A program made the position numbers and the translations under genes. The notes beneath the pieces are model-generated. The model did no database searches. It was given only the letters and a program-made list of their open reading frames with translations, and was not told where the DNA came from. A stretch of 32,576 nt of DNA from Pseudobdellovibrio sp. (GTDB lineage: Bacteria > Bdellovibrionota > Bdellovibrionia > Bdellovibrionales > Bdellovibrionaceae): contig JAJFMT010000021.1 of NCBI GenBank assembly GCA_020696855.1, positions 1-32,576 on the forward strand. The letters are read 5' to 3'. This document shows, in pieces, positions 1 through 6,566 of this stretch. The stretch's first letter is position 1; each line of letters opens with the position of its first letter.

Positions 1-657
1 AACCGCGGCTTACAGTTCCTGGATTTGATTCAGGAAGGTAACATCGGTTTGATGAAAGCCGTTGATAAATTCGAATACCGCCGTGGTTTCAAATTTTCAA
101 CTTACGCAACTTGGTGGATTCGTCAGGCGATTACTCGTGCGATTGCCGATCAGGCGCGTACAATCCGTATCCCTGTTCATATGATCGAAACGATTAATAA
201 ACTTGTTAGAACTCAGCGTCTTTTGGTTCAAGAGCTTGGCCGTGAGGCGACTCCTGAAGAGATCGCAGATAAAATGGATATGCCGGTTGATAAAGTACGT
301 AAGGTATTAAAAATCGCAAAAGAGCCGATCAGCTTAGAAACTCCTGTAGGTGAAGAAGAAGATTCTCACTTAGGAGATTTTATCGAAGACAAAAAAGTTA
401 TTAATCCTGCAGAAGCGATTGTTAACCTGAACTTAGCTGAGCAAACCCGCCGCGTATTATCGACACTGACTCCGCGTGAAGAAAAAGTTCTTCGTATGCG
501 TTTCGGTATCGGTGAAGAATCGGATCACACTTTAGAAGAAGTGGGTCAGGACTTTAACGTAACACGTGAGCGTATCCGTCAGATTGAGGCGAAGGCGTTA
601 CGTAAATTACGTCACCCAAGCCGTTCGAACAAACTGAAAACGTTTGTTGATAGCTAG
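1..657 (+). CDS. rpoD: RNA polymerase primary sigma factor (C-terminal part, 5' truncated)
   Basis: The reading frame is open from base 1 and ends at TAG 655-657, so the gene starts outside the window. The visible part carries sigma-70 region 2.3-2.4 ([16 protein letters not shown]), which melts and reads the -10 element. It is followed by region 3 and by region 4 with its helix-turn-helix near the end ([20 protein letters not shown]), which reads the -35 element. The motif set and the short tail after region 4 match the housekeeping sigma factor RpoD rather than an alternative sigma such as RpoH or RpoS. Region 1.1 and the non-conserved region cannot be seen. The gene directs core RNA polymerase to housekeeping promoters in the cytoplasm. 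A strong hairpin terminator follows at once, so it is the last gene of its transcript. Confidence 0.95.
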   Translation, partial: NRGLQFLDLIQEGNIGLMKAVDKFEYRRGFKFSTYATWWIRQAITRAIADQARTIRIPVHMIETINKLVRTQRLLVQELGREATPEEIADKMDMPVDKVRKVLKIAKEPISLETPVGEEEDSHLGDFIEDKKVINPAEAIVNLNLAEQTRRVLSTLTPREEKVLRMRFGIGEESDHTLEEVGQDFNVTRERIRQIEAKALRKLRHPSRSNKLKTFVDS

Positions 658-681
658 ATCTTAATTAAAATTCTGAATTGA

Positions 682-712
682 AAAAGACCGGTGAAAGCCG
701 GTCTTTTTTTTT
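682..712 (+). terminator. Rho-independent terminator after rpoD
   Basis: Ten-base stem AAAAGACCGG (682-691) pairs with CCGGTCTTTT (698-707) around a six-base loop and runs into a T tract ending at 712. It lies 25 bases after the rpoD stop. The A-rich 5' side means it could also stop transcription from the opposite strand (the channel gene ending at 737). Confidence 0.9.
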
Positions 713-736
713 GGTACAAATAGTGGTGCTAAAAAA

Positions 737-1561
737 CTAAATGTGTTTTTTCAGTTCTAAATGTGTTCCGCAGCGGTGGCAGTAAAGTGCATCGGGCTCG
801 TGCCCCTGAGCGCCGCACCCTGGGCAGGCTTCGTTATATAGGACACGAATATTCTTACGGTTAAGTTCTGAAGTAATAATACCTGTCGGCACAGCAATAA
901 TAGCGTAACCCAGGATCATGATGGCTGAGGCAATAAACCTTCCTACGGTGGTAGCCGGAGCGATATCCCCATAACCAACTGTCGTTAAAGTAACAACGGC
1001 CCAATACATTCCAGATGAAATACTGACAAAACCGGACTCAGGGCCTTCAATAAAATGCATAGTCGCGCCGGCAATAATAACAATGAGTACAATGGTAAAA
1101 AAGAATACGAATATTTTCGCGCGCGCAGCTTTAAGGGCATTAACAATCACTAAACCTTCGTCAAAATAAGTTCCCAGCTTCAAAATTCTGAAGATGCGAA
1201 GCAATCTTAAAGAGCGGATAACAAGTAAAGATTGTGCGCCTGGAAAGGCGTAACTCAAAAGAGTCGGTAAGCAAGAGGCTAAGTCAATAAGTCCGTAGAA
1301 GCTAAAAACGTAACGCATCGGTTTTTGGATCGCGTATATCCGCAGAAAATATTCACATAAAAACAGAATGGTAAAAAACCATTCTAAGAAATAAAGCTCA
1401 GTACCGTACTGGGCTTTAATAGCCGGTTCGCTCTCGAGAATAACGGCGCCAACGCTTGCGACGATAGCTCCGATCAGTGTCAAATCAAAGGCGCGTCCAG
1501 CCGGAGTTTCAGATTCAAAAATAATCGTATGTAATTTTTCACGAAAAGTATCGTTTTTCAC
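737..1561 (-). CDS. Voltage-gated-type potassium channel with C-terminal zinc ribbon
   Basis: A 274-residue six-helix cation channel. An S4-like helix with regularly spaced arginines is seen near residues 112-128 (RSLRLLRIFRILK), and the pore loop carries the potassium filter TVGYGD at 194-199. The length and helix order match the bacterial Kv-like ion transporter family in the inner membrane. After the last helix (about 210-230) the cytoplasmic tail ends in a CxxC...CxxC zinc ribbon (C246, C249, C261, C264). The GTG start at 1561 follows from the reading frame; no strong ribosome site is visible. It is transcribed away from the DUF1996 lipoprotein gene. K+ selectivity is inferred from the filter; true voltage gating is not certain. 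Confidence 0.88.
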   Translation of the reverse strand: MKNDTFREKLHTIIFESETPAGRAFDLTLIGAIVASVGAVILESEPAIKAQYGTELYFLEWFFTILFLCEYFLRIYAIQKPMRYVFSFYGLIDLASCLPTLLSYAFPGAQSLLVIRSLRLLRIFRILKLGTYFDEGLVIVNALKAARAKIFVFFFTIVLIVIIAGATMHFIEGPESGFVSISSGMYWAVVTLTTVGYGDIAPATTVGRFIASAIMILGYAIIAVPTGIITSELNRKNIRVLYNEACPGCGAQGHEPDALYCHRCGTHLELKKHI

Positions 1562-1669
1562 AGTTAAAGATTAAGGACATTAACGGCGTATGGCAAGCAG
1601 GTCCGTGTTTATTGCGTGTCTCAGATGTAGATTCTTGAAACGTCGATCTGCTGTACAGATTTTTGAGGT

Positions 1670-1697
1670 TCGACAAATTTTTTGGCGGAGCTATATT
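1670..1697 (+). promoter_or_regulatory. Predicted sigma-70 promoter of the DUF1996 lipoprotein gene
   Basis: TCGACA (1670-1675, five of six to TTGACA) and TATATT (1692-1697, five of six to TATAAT) are separated by 16 bases. The predicted RNA start near 1704 leaves a leader of about 50 bases before the ATG at 1755. It is the only good -35/-10 pair I see on this strand of the divergent spacer. Confidence 0.5.
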
Positions 1698-1754
1698 TAA
1701 TTTACATTTCATAAGGCGCTGCGTTTGCAACATTAAGCACTAGTGGGGAATGAT

Positions 1755-3200
1755 ATGAGACAGTACGTAGCCTTATTAGTTTTGTTGATTTTGTCCGGTT
1801 GTACCGGAGGATTCAAGACAAGCGAGTCGTCTTTAGAAGGCATTGCAGAGTTCGATGCCTTAGCCTGCAAGCATGATAAGTGTAATACGCCAACGCCGCA
1901 CCAGCCAGGCCCGGCACCTGCACCCGCGCCGGCACCTGCACCGGCTCCTGCACCGGCTCCTGCACCAGCACCAGCACCAGCGCCAACACCAACTTCTCCT
2001 CCCATTATTATTGTGAATCCTCCGACGTCACCTGCGCCTGCACCCGCACCGGCTCCAACTACATACCCAAAGGTGGGAGACGTTCCTTTGATTCCTTCTA
2101 ATTTTAATATCTATGATTATTTAGGTACGGCCGCTATTCCTTCTGTGGGGGGAACAAACGAACCTGGAGCCTTCAGATTTATTTGTGGCCCAAGTCACTT
2201 AGCTTACAATGATCCAATAGTGTTTCCTGGGAAGGCCGGCGCTTCGCACCTGCATCACTTTTTCGGAAACACAATGGCAGATGCCAACTCAACTTACGAT
2301 TCATTGCGCACAACCGGAATGAGCACGTGCGGTAGCCCAGTCAACCGCTCAGCTTACTGGGTTCCTGCAATGATGAACGGAAAAGGCAAAGTCGTTAATC
2401 CGGAATTAATTTCTATTTATTACAAGCAACTGCCGAATGATCATCCGGATTGTTTTAAGAACGGTCTTAAAGGCTGCAGACCATTACCGCGCGGGCTTCG
2501 ATATGTTTTCGGATACAATTCAAAAACCGGTACAGGTTTTTGGGGTTCGGGCGCTGATGACCATGGGTTTTTCAGTTGTGTTCCTAAAGATGATAAAAAT
2601 ATTACTCCGGGAACCATCGGTGGGCATCGCCCGAATATTATCGCAACAGCTAAAACCTGTCCGGTTGGTGGCAATCAGCTAGAGATGATGATTCATTCTC
2701 CTGAATGCTGGGACGGCGTGAATCTTGACAGTGCTGATCACAGATCACATGTAGCTTATAAGTACGACCCGCACACTGATGGAATTTTCCGTTGTCCTGA
2801 TACACATCCGTATCTTTTACCAACGTTTAGTATTGCGGTTTTCTATGATGTGACAGCCGAAATGCATGCGGATTTAAATACTGACGGTACCTGGAAGGGA
2901 ACTCAAAACGGGTGGCATTTATCTTCGGATGAGATGAGTAATTCGATTCCGGGATCTACAGCGCATGCGGACTGGTTCGGTGCGTGGGATGAAGATGTTA
3001 TGGCGATGTGGCATAACAACTGTATAAACAAACGCTTAAACTGCGCAGGCGGTAATCTAGGAAACGGCTACGGGATTAAGGGCGCCAGCCAGCCTTATCC
3101 AAATGTTTATTATCCGAATCTTTGGTCATTTTCAGCTCCGGTTAAGCTGTTGGACCCGCCGCCAGCGCCTGTAATGAGCATGTCGACGATGGGCCACTAA
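1755..3200 (+). CDS. DUF1996 domain lipoprotein with Pro-Ala linker
   Basis: ATG 1755 is chosen because GGGGA ends six bases before it; a GTG four codons upstream is in frame but has no such site. The N-terminus is a short signal peptide with lipobox LSGC (C16), so the mature protein should be lipid-anchored. Residues about 52-77 and 93-101 are alternating Pro-Ala repeats, an extended spacer. From about residue 105 to the end lies a DUF1996 domain: SHLHHFFGN near 164-172, the SAYWVPAM block, a GGH motif and a late HADWFGAWD block. DUF1996 is known from fungal and bacterial secreted proteins, with no established reaction; the His-rich motifs suggest metal or carbohydrate binding, which is inference. 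The anchor-stalk-domain layout implies surface or periplasmic display. It is monocistronic in appearance, followed by a tRNA gene. Confidence 0.87.
   Translation: MRQYVALLVLLILSGCTGGFKTSESSLEGIAEFDALACKHDKCNTPTPHQPGPAPAPAPAPAPAPAPAPAPAPAPAPTPTSPPIIIVNPPTSPAPAPAPAPTTYPKVGDVPLIPSNFNIYDYLGTAAIPSVGGTNEPGAFRFICGPSHLAYNDPIVFPGKAGASHLHHFFGNTMADANSTYDSLRTTGMSTCGSPVNRSAYWVPAMMNGKGKVVNPELISIYYKQLPNDHPDCFKNGLKGCRPLPRGLRYVFGYNSKTGTGFWGSGADDHGFFSCVPKDDKNITPGTIGGHRPNIIATAKTCPVGGNQLEMMIHSPECWDGVNLDSADHRSHVAYKYDPHTDGIFRCPDTHPYLLPTFSIAVFYDVTAEMHADLNTDGTWKGTQNGWHLSSDEMSNSIPGSTAHADWFGAWDEDVMAMWHNNCINKRLNCAGGNLGNGYGIKGASQPYPNVYYPNLWSFSAPVKLLDPPPAPVMSMSTMGH
1915..2052 (+). repeat. Pro-Ala coding microsatellite-like repeat
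   Basis: Two blocks of imperfect six-base repeats (GCACCT, GCACCG, GCGCCG variants) encode alternating Pro-Ala in the lipoprotein linker: one near 1915-1990, one near 2030-2052. The six-base unit keeps the frame when copies are gained or lost, so the linker length can vary without breaking the gene. Confidence 0.8.
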
Positions 3201-3277
3201 TGACTTTCATTGCATCATAGGTCTTTTATTTGATCTCTAACCCCTGTTTTGGTAGCCTTGAGTCACTTAAGGCCAAT

Positions 3278-3354
3278 GGGGGTGTAGCTTAGTTGGTTAA
3301 AGCAATCGGCTCATAACCGATGGATCCGGGGTTCAAGTCCCTGCGCCCCTACCA
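3278..3354 (+). tRNA. tRNA with CAT anticodon (elongator Met, or Ile2)
   Basis: A complete cloverleaf can be folded by hand. Acceptor GGGGGTG pairs with CGCCCCT (one G-T at the end and one inside), the D arm is GCTT/AAGC, the anticodon stem is ATCGG/CCGAT around loop CTCATAA with anticodon CAT, and the T arm has loop TTCAAGT. The CCA end is encoded (3352-3354). The anticodon stem lacks the three consecutive G-C pairs of initiator tRNA, so it is not tRNA-fMet. Elongator Met is favoured, but a tRNA-Ile2 whose C34 is changed to lysidine cannot be excluded by eye. Confidence 0.93.
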
Positions 3355-3380
3355 ATAAAACTAAATTCAGAAATTCATCG

Positions 3381-3424
3381 ATGCTAAGTAGATGCCAAGT
3401 AGATGCCAAGTAGATGCTAAATAA
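3381..3424 (+). repeat. Four-copy 11-bp tandem repeat with an ATG in each copy
   Basis: Copies ATGCTAAGTAG (3381), ATGCCAAGTAG (3392), ATGCCAAGTAG (3403) and ATGCTAAATAA (3414) sit head to tail. The last copy supplies the start codon of the exonuclease-like/GIY-YIG gene. Because 11 is not a multiple of three, the four ATGs fall in different frames. The first three open mini-frames of 10, 10 and 5 codons that stop at 3411, 3422 and 3418. No clear Shine-Dalgarno sequence precedes the real start. Confidence 0.9.
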
Positions 3425-4991
3425 CTTAAAAACCCTCTTTCTTGATTTTCAAACCACAGGTGCCAAGCCTGCGTCAGGAGAAATTTTAGAAATCGCCTGG
3501 GCTACCGGTGAAGGGGATGCTGCAGATTTTCTGATAAAACCGCAGCGAACTGAAGTCTCTCATTTTATAAAAAAAATGATGGGCCTCAACGCTGCCATGA
3601 TTGAAAAAGGCGCCTCATTAACCGACGCCGTCCCAAACTTTGTTAACTTTTACGAATCATACAAACCTGATGTTGTTGTCATTCATTATGCCAAGTTTGA
3701 ACAACCGTTCTTAGAAGATATTTATTCGCAGTTCGGCTTTAAATTCGAATGCCCGGTGCTTTGCACTCACGAAATTGCAAAGCGCATATATCCTAATTTG
3801 CCTGCGCGGGGCGTGTCCGGTCTTGCAGGCTACTTCGGTTTAGTTATTAACGAAACAAAGCGCGGGCGCGATCATGTTGAAGCGACGAAAGTGATTTGGA
3901 ACGGTCTTATCCCTCAGCTGCAAGCACTGCAGTTAAACGATTTAAAATCCGTCACTACGTGGTTACAAAATTCCAAACCGGCAAAGAAAACTAAATACGA
4001 GTATCCATTAGATAAGAAAAAGCGGCTAGAGCTTCCTTTACAACCCGGCATCTATAGAATGCTGGGCAAAAATGGCGAAGTGCTCTATGTAGGAAAAGCC
4101 ACCAGCCTTCGTAACCGGGTTAACAGTTATTTTCGCGGCCAAAAAAAGCGTAATTCGTTCAAACTGCAGATGCTGGCACAAGTATGGGACATCGGTGTGA
4201 CAGTTTGTGATACTCCGTTAGAAGCTGCATTGCTTGAGTCTGATGAAATTAAAAAATGGAGTCCACGCTACAATATCGCTTTAAAGTCCGGCGAGCGCGA
4301 AGTTATTTTTTACAACCGCAGTTTTATGTCGGCACAGTCTTCTGAAGATGCAGTCCACAGGATAGGACCATTTTCAAACCGAAATGTTTTAGCTCCGCTG
4401 ATCAGGCTGGCTGAAGCCTTAACGGAAAATTCTGAAACTCCCGCTATTCCAGACGATCTGATGTTTGAAGAAATAGACACTGAGATATTGAAAGCAGGCT
4501 TTCGTATATTTTGTGAATCGCATTCCTTAAATTCGAAAGATTTGGCTTCTGTTCGTTACATGCTAAGCCTTGGAATGCGCTGGTACAGAGAGTATTTAAA
4601 AACAGCCGCAGCAGAAAAGGCCGATCAAGCCAGTGATGAAGATACAGATGTTGAAAACACTGAAGATGCTGAAGTTATCGAGGCCGATGAGACAGAGAGA
4701 GAATACACGGCCGATGAAGTTGCAGAGAAATTCCAGGGACTGTTAACCGGTGCTGCCTCTGCGCTATACCGGTCAAAGAAACTGAAAAAGCTTTTCAACT
4801 GTGAAATTGATATCATAGACAAGTCAGGAAATCTGATAAAGACACTTTCTTTTTATGAGGGTTCGATGAAACCGAAGACCAGCGGATCACCAGAGTTGAA
4901 GTGGAGCATCGCCACCTACGATAGACTTTCAGTTTTGCATTCGGAAGCTAAAAGGCTTGATATCCAAGTTCGGCCCGTCAGGCCGCTCTAA
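3414..4991 (+). CDS. Exonuclease-like domain fused to GIY-YIG nuclease (Cho/UvrC-N type)
   Basis: A 525-residue two-domain nuclease-like protein. Residues 5-170 have the DnaQ (DEDDh) fold pattern, starting LFLDFQTTG; residues 208-290 are a GIY-YIG domain like the UvrC N-terminus and Cho. In that domain GIY 212-214, YVGKA 225-229, the arginines near 233-235, E275 and PRYN 284-287 are all present, so 3'-side incision activity is plausible. In the exonuclease part D11 is kept, but the usual Glu two residues on is Q13, the motif II Asp position is E96, and the motif III His/Asp pair is not recognisable around RDHVEAT (152-158), so exonuclease activity is doubtful. A Glu/Asp-rich stretch covers about 403-440. 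DnaQ-UvrC-N fusions act in DNA repair in other bacteria; a repair role here is inference. It overlaps the next, convergent gene by four bases. Confidence 0.85.
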   Translation: MLNNLKTLFLDFQTTGAKPASGEILEIAWATGEGDAADFLIKPQRTEVSHFIKKMMGLNAAMIEKGASLTDAVPNFVNFYESYKPDVVVIHYAKFEQPFLEDIYSQFGFKFECPVLCTHEIAKRIYPNLPARGVSGLAGYFGLVINETKRGRDHVEATKVIWNGLIPQLQALQLNDLKSVTTWLQNSKPAKKTKYEYPLDKKKRLELPLQPGIYRMLGKNGEVLYVGKATSLRNRVNSYFRGQKKRNSFKLQMLAQVWDIGVTVCDTPLEAALLESDEIKKWSPRYNIALKSGEREVIFYNRSFMSAQSSEDAVHRIGPFSNRNVLAPLIRLAEALTENSETPAIPDDLMFEEIDTEILKAGFRIFCESHSLNSKDLASVRYMLSLGMRWYREYLKTAAAEKADQASDEDTDVENTEDAEVIEADETEREYTADEVAEKFQGLLTGAASALYRSKKLKKLFNCEIDIIDKSGNLIKTLSFYEGSMKPKTSGSPELKWSIATYDRLSVLHSEAKRLDIQVRPVRPL

Positions 4992-5257
4992 CTCAATATT
5001 TCTGATAGCTCATTTTTATTTTCAGAATCCAGTACGAGCCAGTCGGGCGGCAGATCTTTGACAACCGCTTGCCATGCGGCTTTCACCATTTGTTTAGCGC
5101 GGGGTTTGTCGTGCAAATCACGAAGAAGGTTTAAATTCCGCAGCAGAATAGTGCGGGTCGGTTTATAAAAGCCATTTTCATCCTTACCGGCGTTGGTGAT
5201 CTCTTCAGAGGCTTCAACCTTGGCTATAAGATCAGAAAAGTACTTTTTTAGGCCCAT
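4988..5257 (-). CDS. Hypothetical small soluble protein
   Basis: I do not recognise this 89-residue protein. It is charged, without a signal peptide or membrane helix, and mostly helical in appearance (MGLKKYFSDLIAKVEASEE at the start, RNLNLLRDLHDKPRAKQMV in the middle). ATG 5257 is chosen because AGGAGG lies upstream (complement of 5271-5276), although the 13-base gap is long. An in-frame TTG at 5320 would give 110 residues, but a TATAAT box at 5333-5338 would place the RNA start almost on top of that TTG. The stop overlaps the convergent GIY-YIG gene by four bases. The promoter side faces the triple palindrome array, so this gene may be controlled through it. Confidence 0.7.
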   Translation of the reverse strand: MGLKKYFSDLIAKVEASEEITNAGKDENGFYKPTRTILLRNLNLLRDLHDKPRAKQMVKAAWQAVVKDLPPDWLVLDSENKNELSEILS

Positions 5258-5332
5258 AATGAGATCTATGCCTCCTGAAAGCGGTTTAGAAACTCTTTTG
5301 CTGAAAGTTGCAAGTGACAAGCCGGATGTGTT

Positions 5333-5338
5333 ATTATA
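5333..5338 (-). promoter_or_regulatory. Predicted -10 box for the small minus-strand gene
   Basis: The minus strand reads TATAAT here, a perfect -10 hexamer, about 75 bases before the ATG at 5257. No good -35 is seen at the normal distance, which together with the adjacent palindrome array would fit an activator-dependent promoter. That link is inference. Confidence 0.4.
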
Positions 5339-5359
5339 GCTGCATGAGCAAGTAACCTT

Positions 5360-5422
5360 TGATCTGAAAGATCAATTAAAATTCGATTTTTCAGATCTAT
5401 TAAATCTTGATCTTTCAGATCA
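5360..5422. promoter_or_regulatory. Array of three 15-bp palindromic operator-like sites, 24 bp apart
   Basis: Site 1 (5360-5374) reads TGATCTGAAAGATCA and site 3 (5408-5422) is its exact reverse complement, TGATCTTTCAGATCA. Site 2 (5384-5398) matches site 3 at 12 of 15 positions. The starts are exactly 24 bases apart. Sites 1 and 3 are palindromes with six-base arms and a three-base centre, the usual form of a dimer-binding operator. The array holds five GATC sequences. It lies between the divergent small genes. Confidence 0.75.
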
Positions 5423-5483
5423 CATCACAAATTGTCTTTTATTTAATATTTAAAATTTCAACTTTTTACACGGAGTCATGAAC

Positions 5484-5630
5484 ATGAGCCAAGCCTGCTG
5501 TCATCAGTCGTTTATTCGCGTTTTCAACAATTTCAATTTCAAATTCGACAGCAGGTTCTATGAAGATATCCGTAATTTTTACTTCGTTTTTTTTGTCATG
5601 GGTGGCATTCGATCCGAATATACACCGTAG
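5484..5630 (+). CDS. Small ORF, 48 residues, overlapping the next ORF
   Basis: ATG 5484 is preceded by GGAG with an eight-base gap; an in-frame ATG at 5478 is also possible but sits too close to the GGAG. The product would be a 48-residue aromatic-rich peptide starting MSQACCHQSFIRVFNNF and ending at TAG 5628-5630. It overlaps the ORF starting at 5560 in a different frame, and both frames cross an eight-T run at 5587-5594. It could be a real small protein, a leader peptide, or the 5' part of one gene joined by slippage or split by a frameshift. The ribosome site and the operator array upstream are the main support. Confidence 0.4.
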   Translation: MSQACCHQSFIRVFNNFNFKFDSRFYEDIRNFYFVFFVMGGIRSEYTP

Positions 5631-5850
5631 CAGTGTTGCGACTTTCAGCCGCGAAGCCGCTCTTTATGATGAAGAAACAAAAAAACAAAAGCTCAGAAAG
5701 ATTTACAAAAGAAACAGAGATGTAATTCCGCCTAAATTCCGCAAGAGGAAAGTAAAGCTTCGGTCCAGATGCTCTTACAGCGGAACTAAGTCTAAAGATC
5801 ACAGAGATTCGGATCAAAGAAAGATTCGCAGAAGGTTTAATAATATGTAA
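5560..5850 (+). CDS. Hypothetical small basic protein, possibly exported
   Basis: I do not recognise this 96-residue protein. The N-terminus MKISVIFTSFFLSWVAF looks like a weak signal peptide or membrane anchor. The rest is very rich in Lys and Arg (KRNRDVIPPKFRKRKVKLRS near 50-69; DQRKIRRRFNNM at the end). The ATG is preceded by CAGG with a short gap. The 5' end overlaps the small ORF at 5484-5630, and the hydrophobic segment is coded partly by an eight-T run. If the two are parts of one gene, the true N-terminus is the upstream ORF and the basic region is its C-terminal tail. No function can be assigned. Confidence 0.5.
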   Translation: MKISVIFTSFFLSWVAFDPNIHRSSVATFSREAALYDEETKKQKLRKIYKRNRDVIPPKFRKRKVKLRSRCSYSGTKSKDHRDSDQRKIRRRFNNM

Positions 5851-5954
5851 GGTTTATGTATTGCAACGATTCATCGATGGACACGTTTCTTCGATATTGT
5901 TACGGTTTTGCTGGACGTTACGATGGGCGCAACTTCTTTTAGATTGGCACATTC

Positions 5955-6563
5955 ATGAATCAGCAAACCACTGTAGATCATCAGGAATTCAGAAGTGCTG
6001 TTAAGTTTGTTGCCATTGCAAACTTCCTGTATTTTTTTATTGAGCTTTATTACGCCGTCATTGCTGACTCAGTTTCGTTGTTTGCAGACAGCATTGATTT
6101 CTTAGAAGACACATCTATCAATATTCTGATTTTAGTTGGCTTAAGCTGGTCAGCCAGAAAGCGAAGCTATCTCGGTCTGGCGCTTGCAATTGCACTGGTC
6201 ATTCCGGGAATTTTGACAGTGTTAACCGCTTTACATAAATTACAATCACCACTCGTACCTAACCCGGATGTACTATCGGTTGTTGGTTTAGGAGCATTAC
6301 TTGTAAATGGGGTTTGCGCTTTACGGCTGGCTAAATTTAAACATGCGCACGGAAGCCTTTTCAAAGCTGCATTCTTGTCAGCCAGAAATGATGTCTATGC
6401 GAATGTTGCGATTGTGGCGGCAGGAATTTCAACAGCTTACTTGGCTTCGTACTGGCCTGATCTTATCGTTGGAATAGGAATTGCGATTTTGAATGCCAGT
6501 GCGGCAAAAGAAATTTTAAAAGCAGCAAAAAGAGAACGGGTGCAAGAGGACCCAAAGGTTTAA
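5955..6563 (+). CDS. CDF-like cation transporter with substituted metal-site residues
   Basis: A 202-residue inner-membrane protein with about six helices, matching the membrane domain of cation diffusion facilitators. The helix II signature is seen as ADSIDFLED (44-52): D45 and D52 stand where the family has its aspartates, but the usual His of the DxxH pattern is D48. In helix V the HxxxD pair is S142/D146 (SARNDV). No cytoplasmic C-terminal domain is present; the protein stops after the last helix with a short charged tail. The family exports Zn, Cd, Co or Fe by proton exchange; with this altered site the metal cannot be predicted. It ends three bases before the aldehyde dehydrogenase ATG, so the two are likely co-transcribed. 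Confidence 0.75.
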   Translation: MNQQTTVDHQEFRSAVKFVAIANFLYFFIELYYAVIADSVSLFADSIDFLEDTSINILILVGLSWSARKRSYLGLALAIALVIPGILTVLTALHKLQSPLVPNPDVLSVVGLGALLVNGVCALRLAKFKHAHGSLFKAAFLSARNDVYANVAIVAAGISTAYLASYWPDLIVGIGIAILNASAAKEILKAAKRERVQEDPKV

Positions 6564-6566
6564 TAT

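Noticed and set aside
1733..2005. ORF on the minus strand with a Gly-Ala repeat
   Set aside because: It is the antisense reading of the Pro-Ala linker of the lipoprotein gene; repeat DNA keeps the other frames open.
3278..3354. Initiator tRNA-fMet
   Set aside because: The anticodon stem lacks the three consecutive G-C pairs and position 1-72 is a G-T pair, so the CAT tRNA is elongator Met or Ile2.
3381..3424. CRISPR array
   Set aside because: The 11-base unit is too short and has no spacers; it is a plain tandem repeat.
5360..5422. FNR or CRP box
   Set aside because: The arms resemble TTGAT/ATCAA only in part and the centre spacing differs (TTGAT-N7-ATCA here against N4 for FNR), and it lacks TGTGA/TCACA of CRP.
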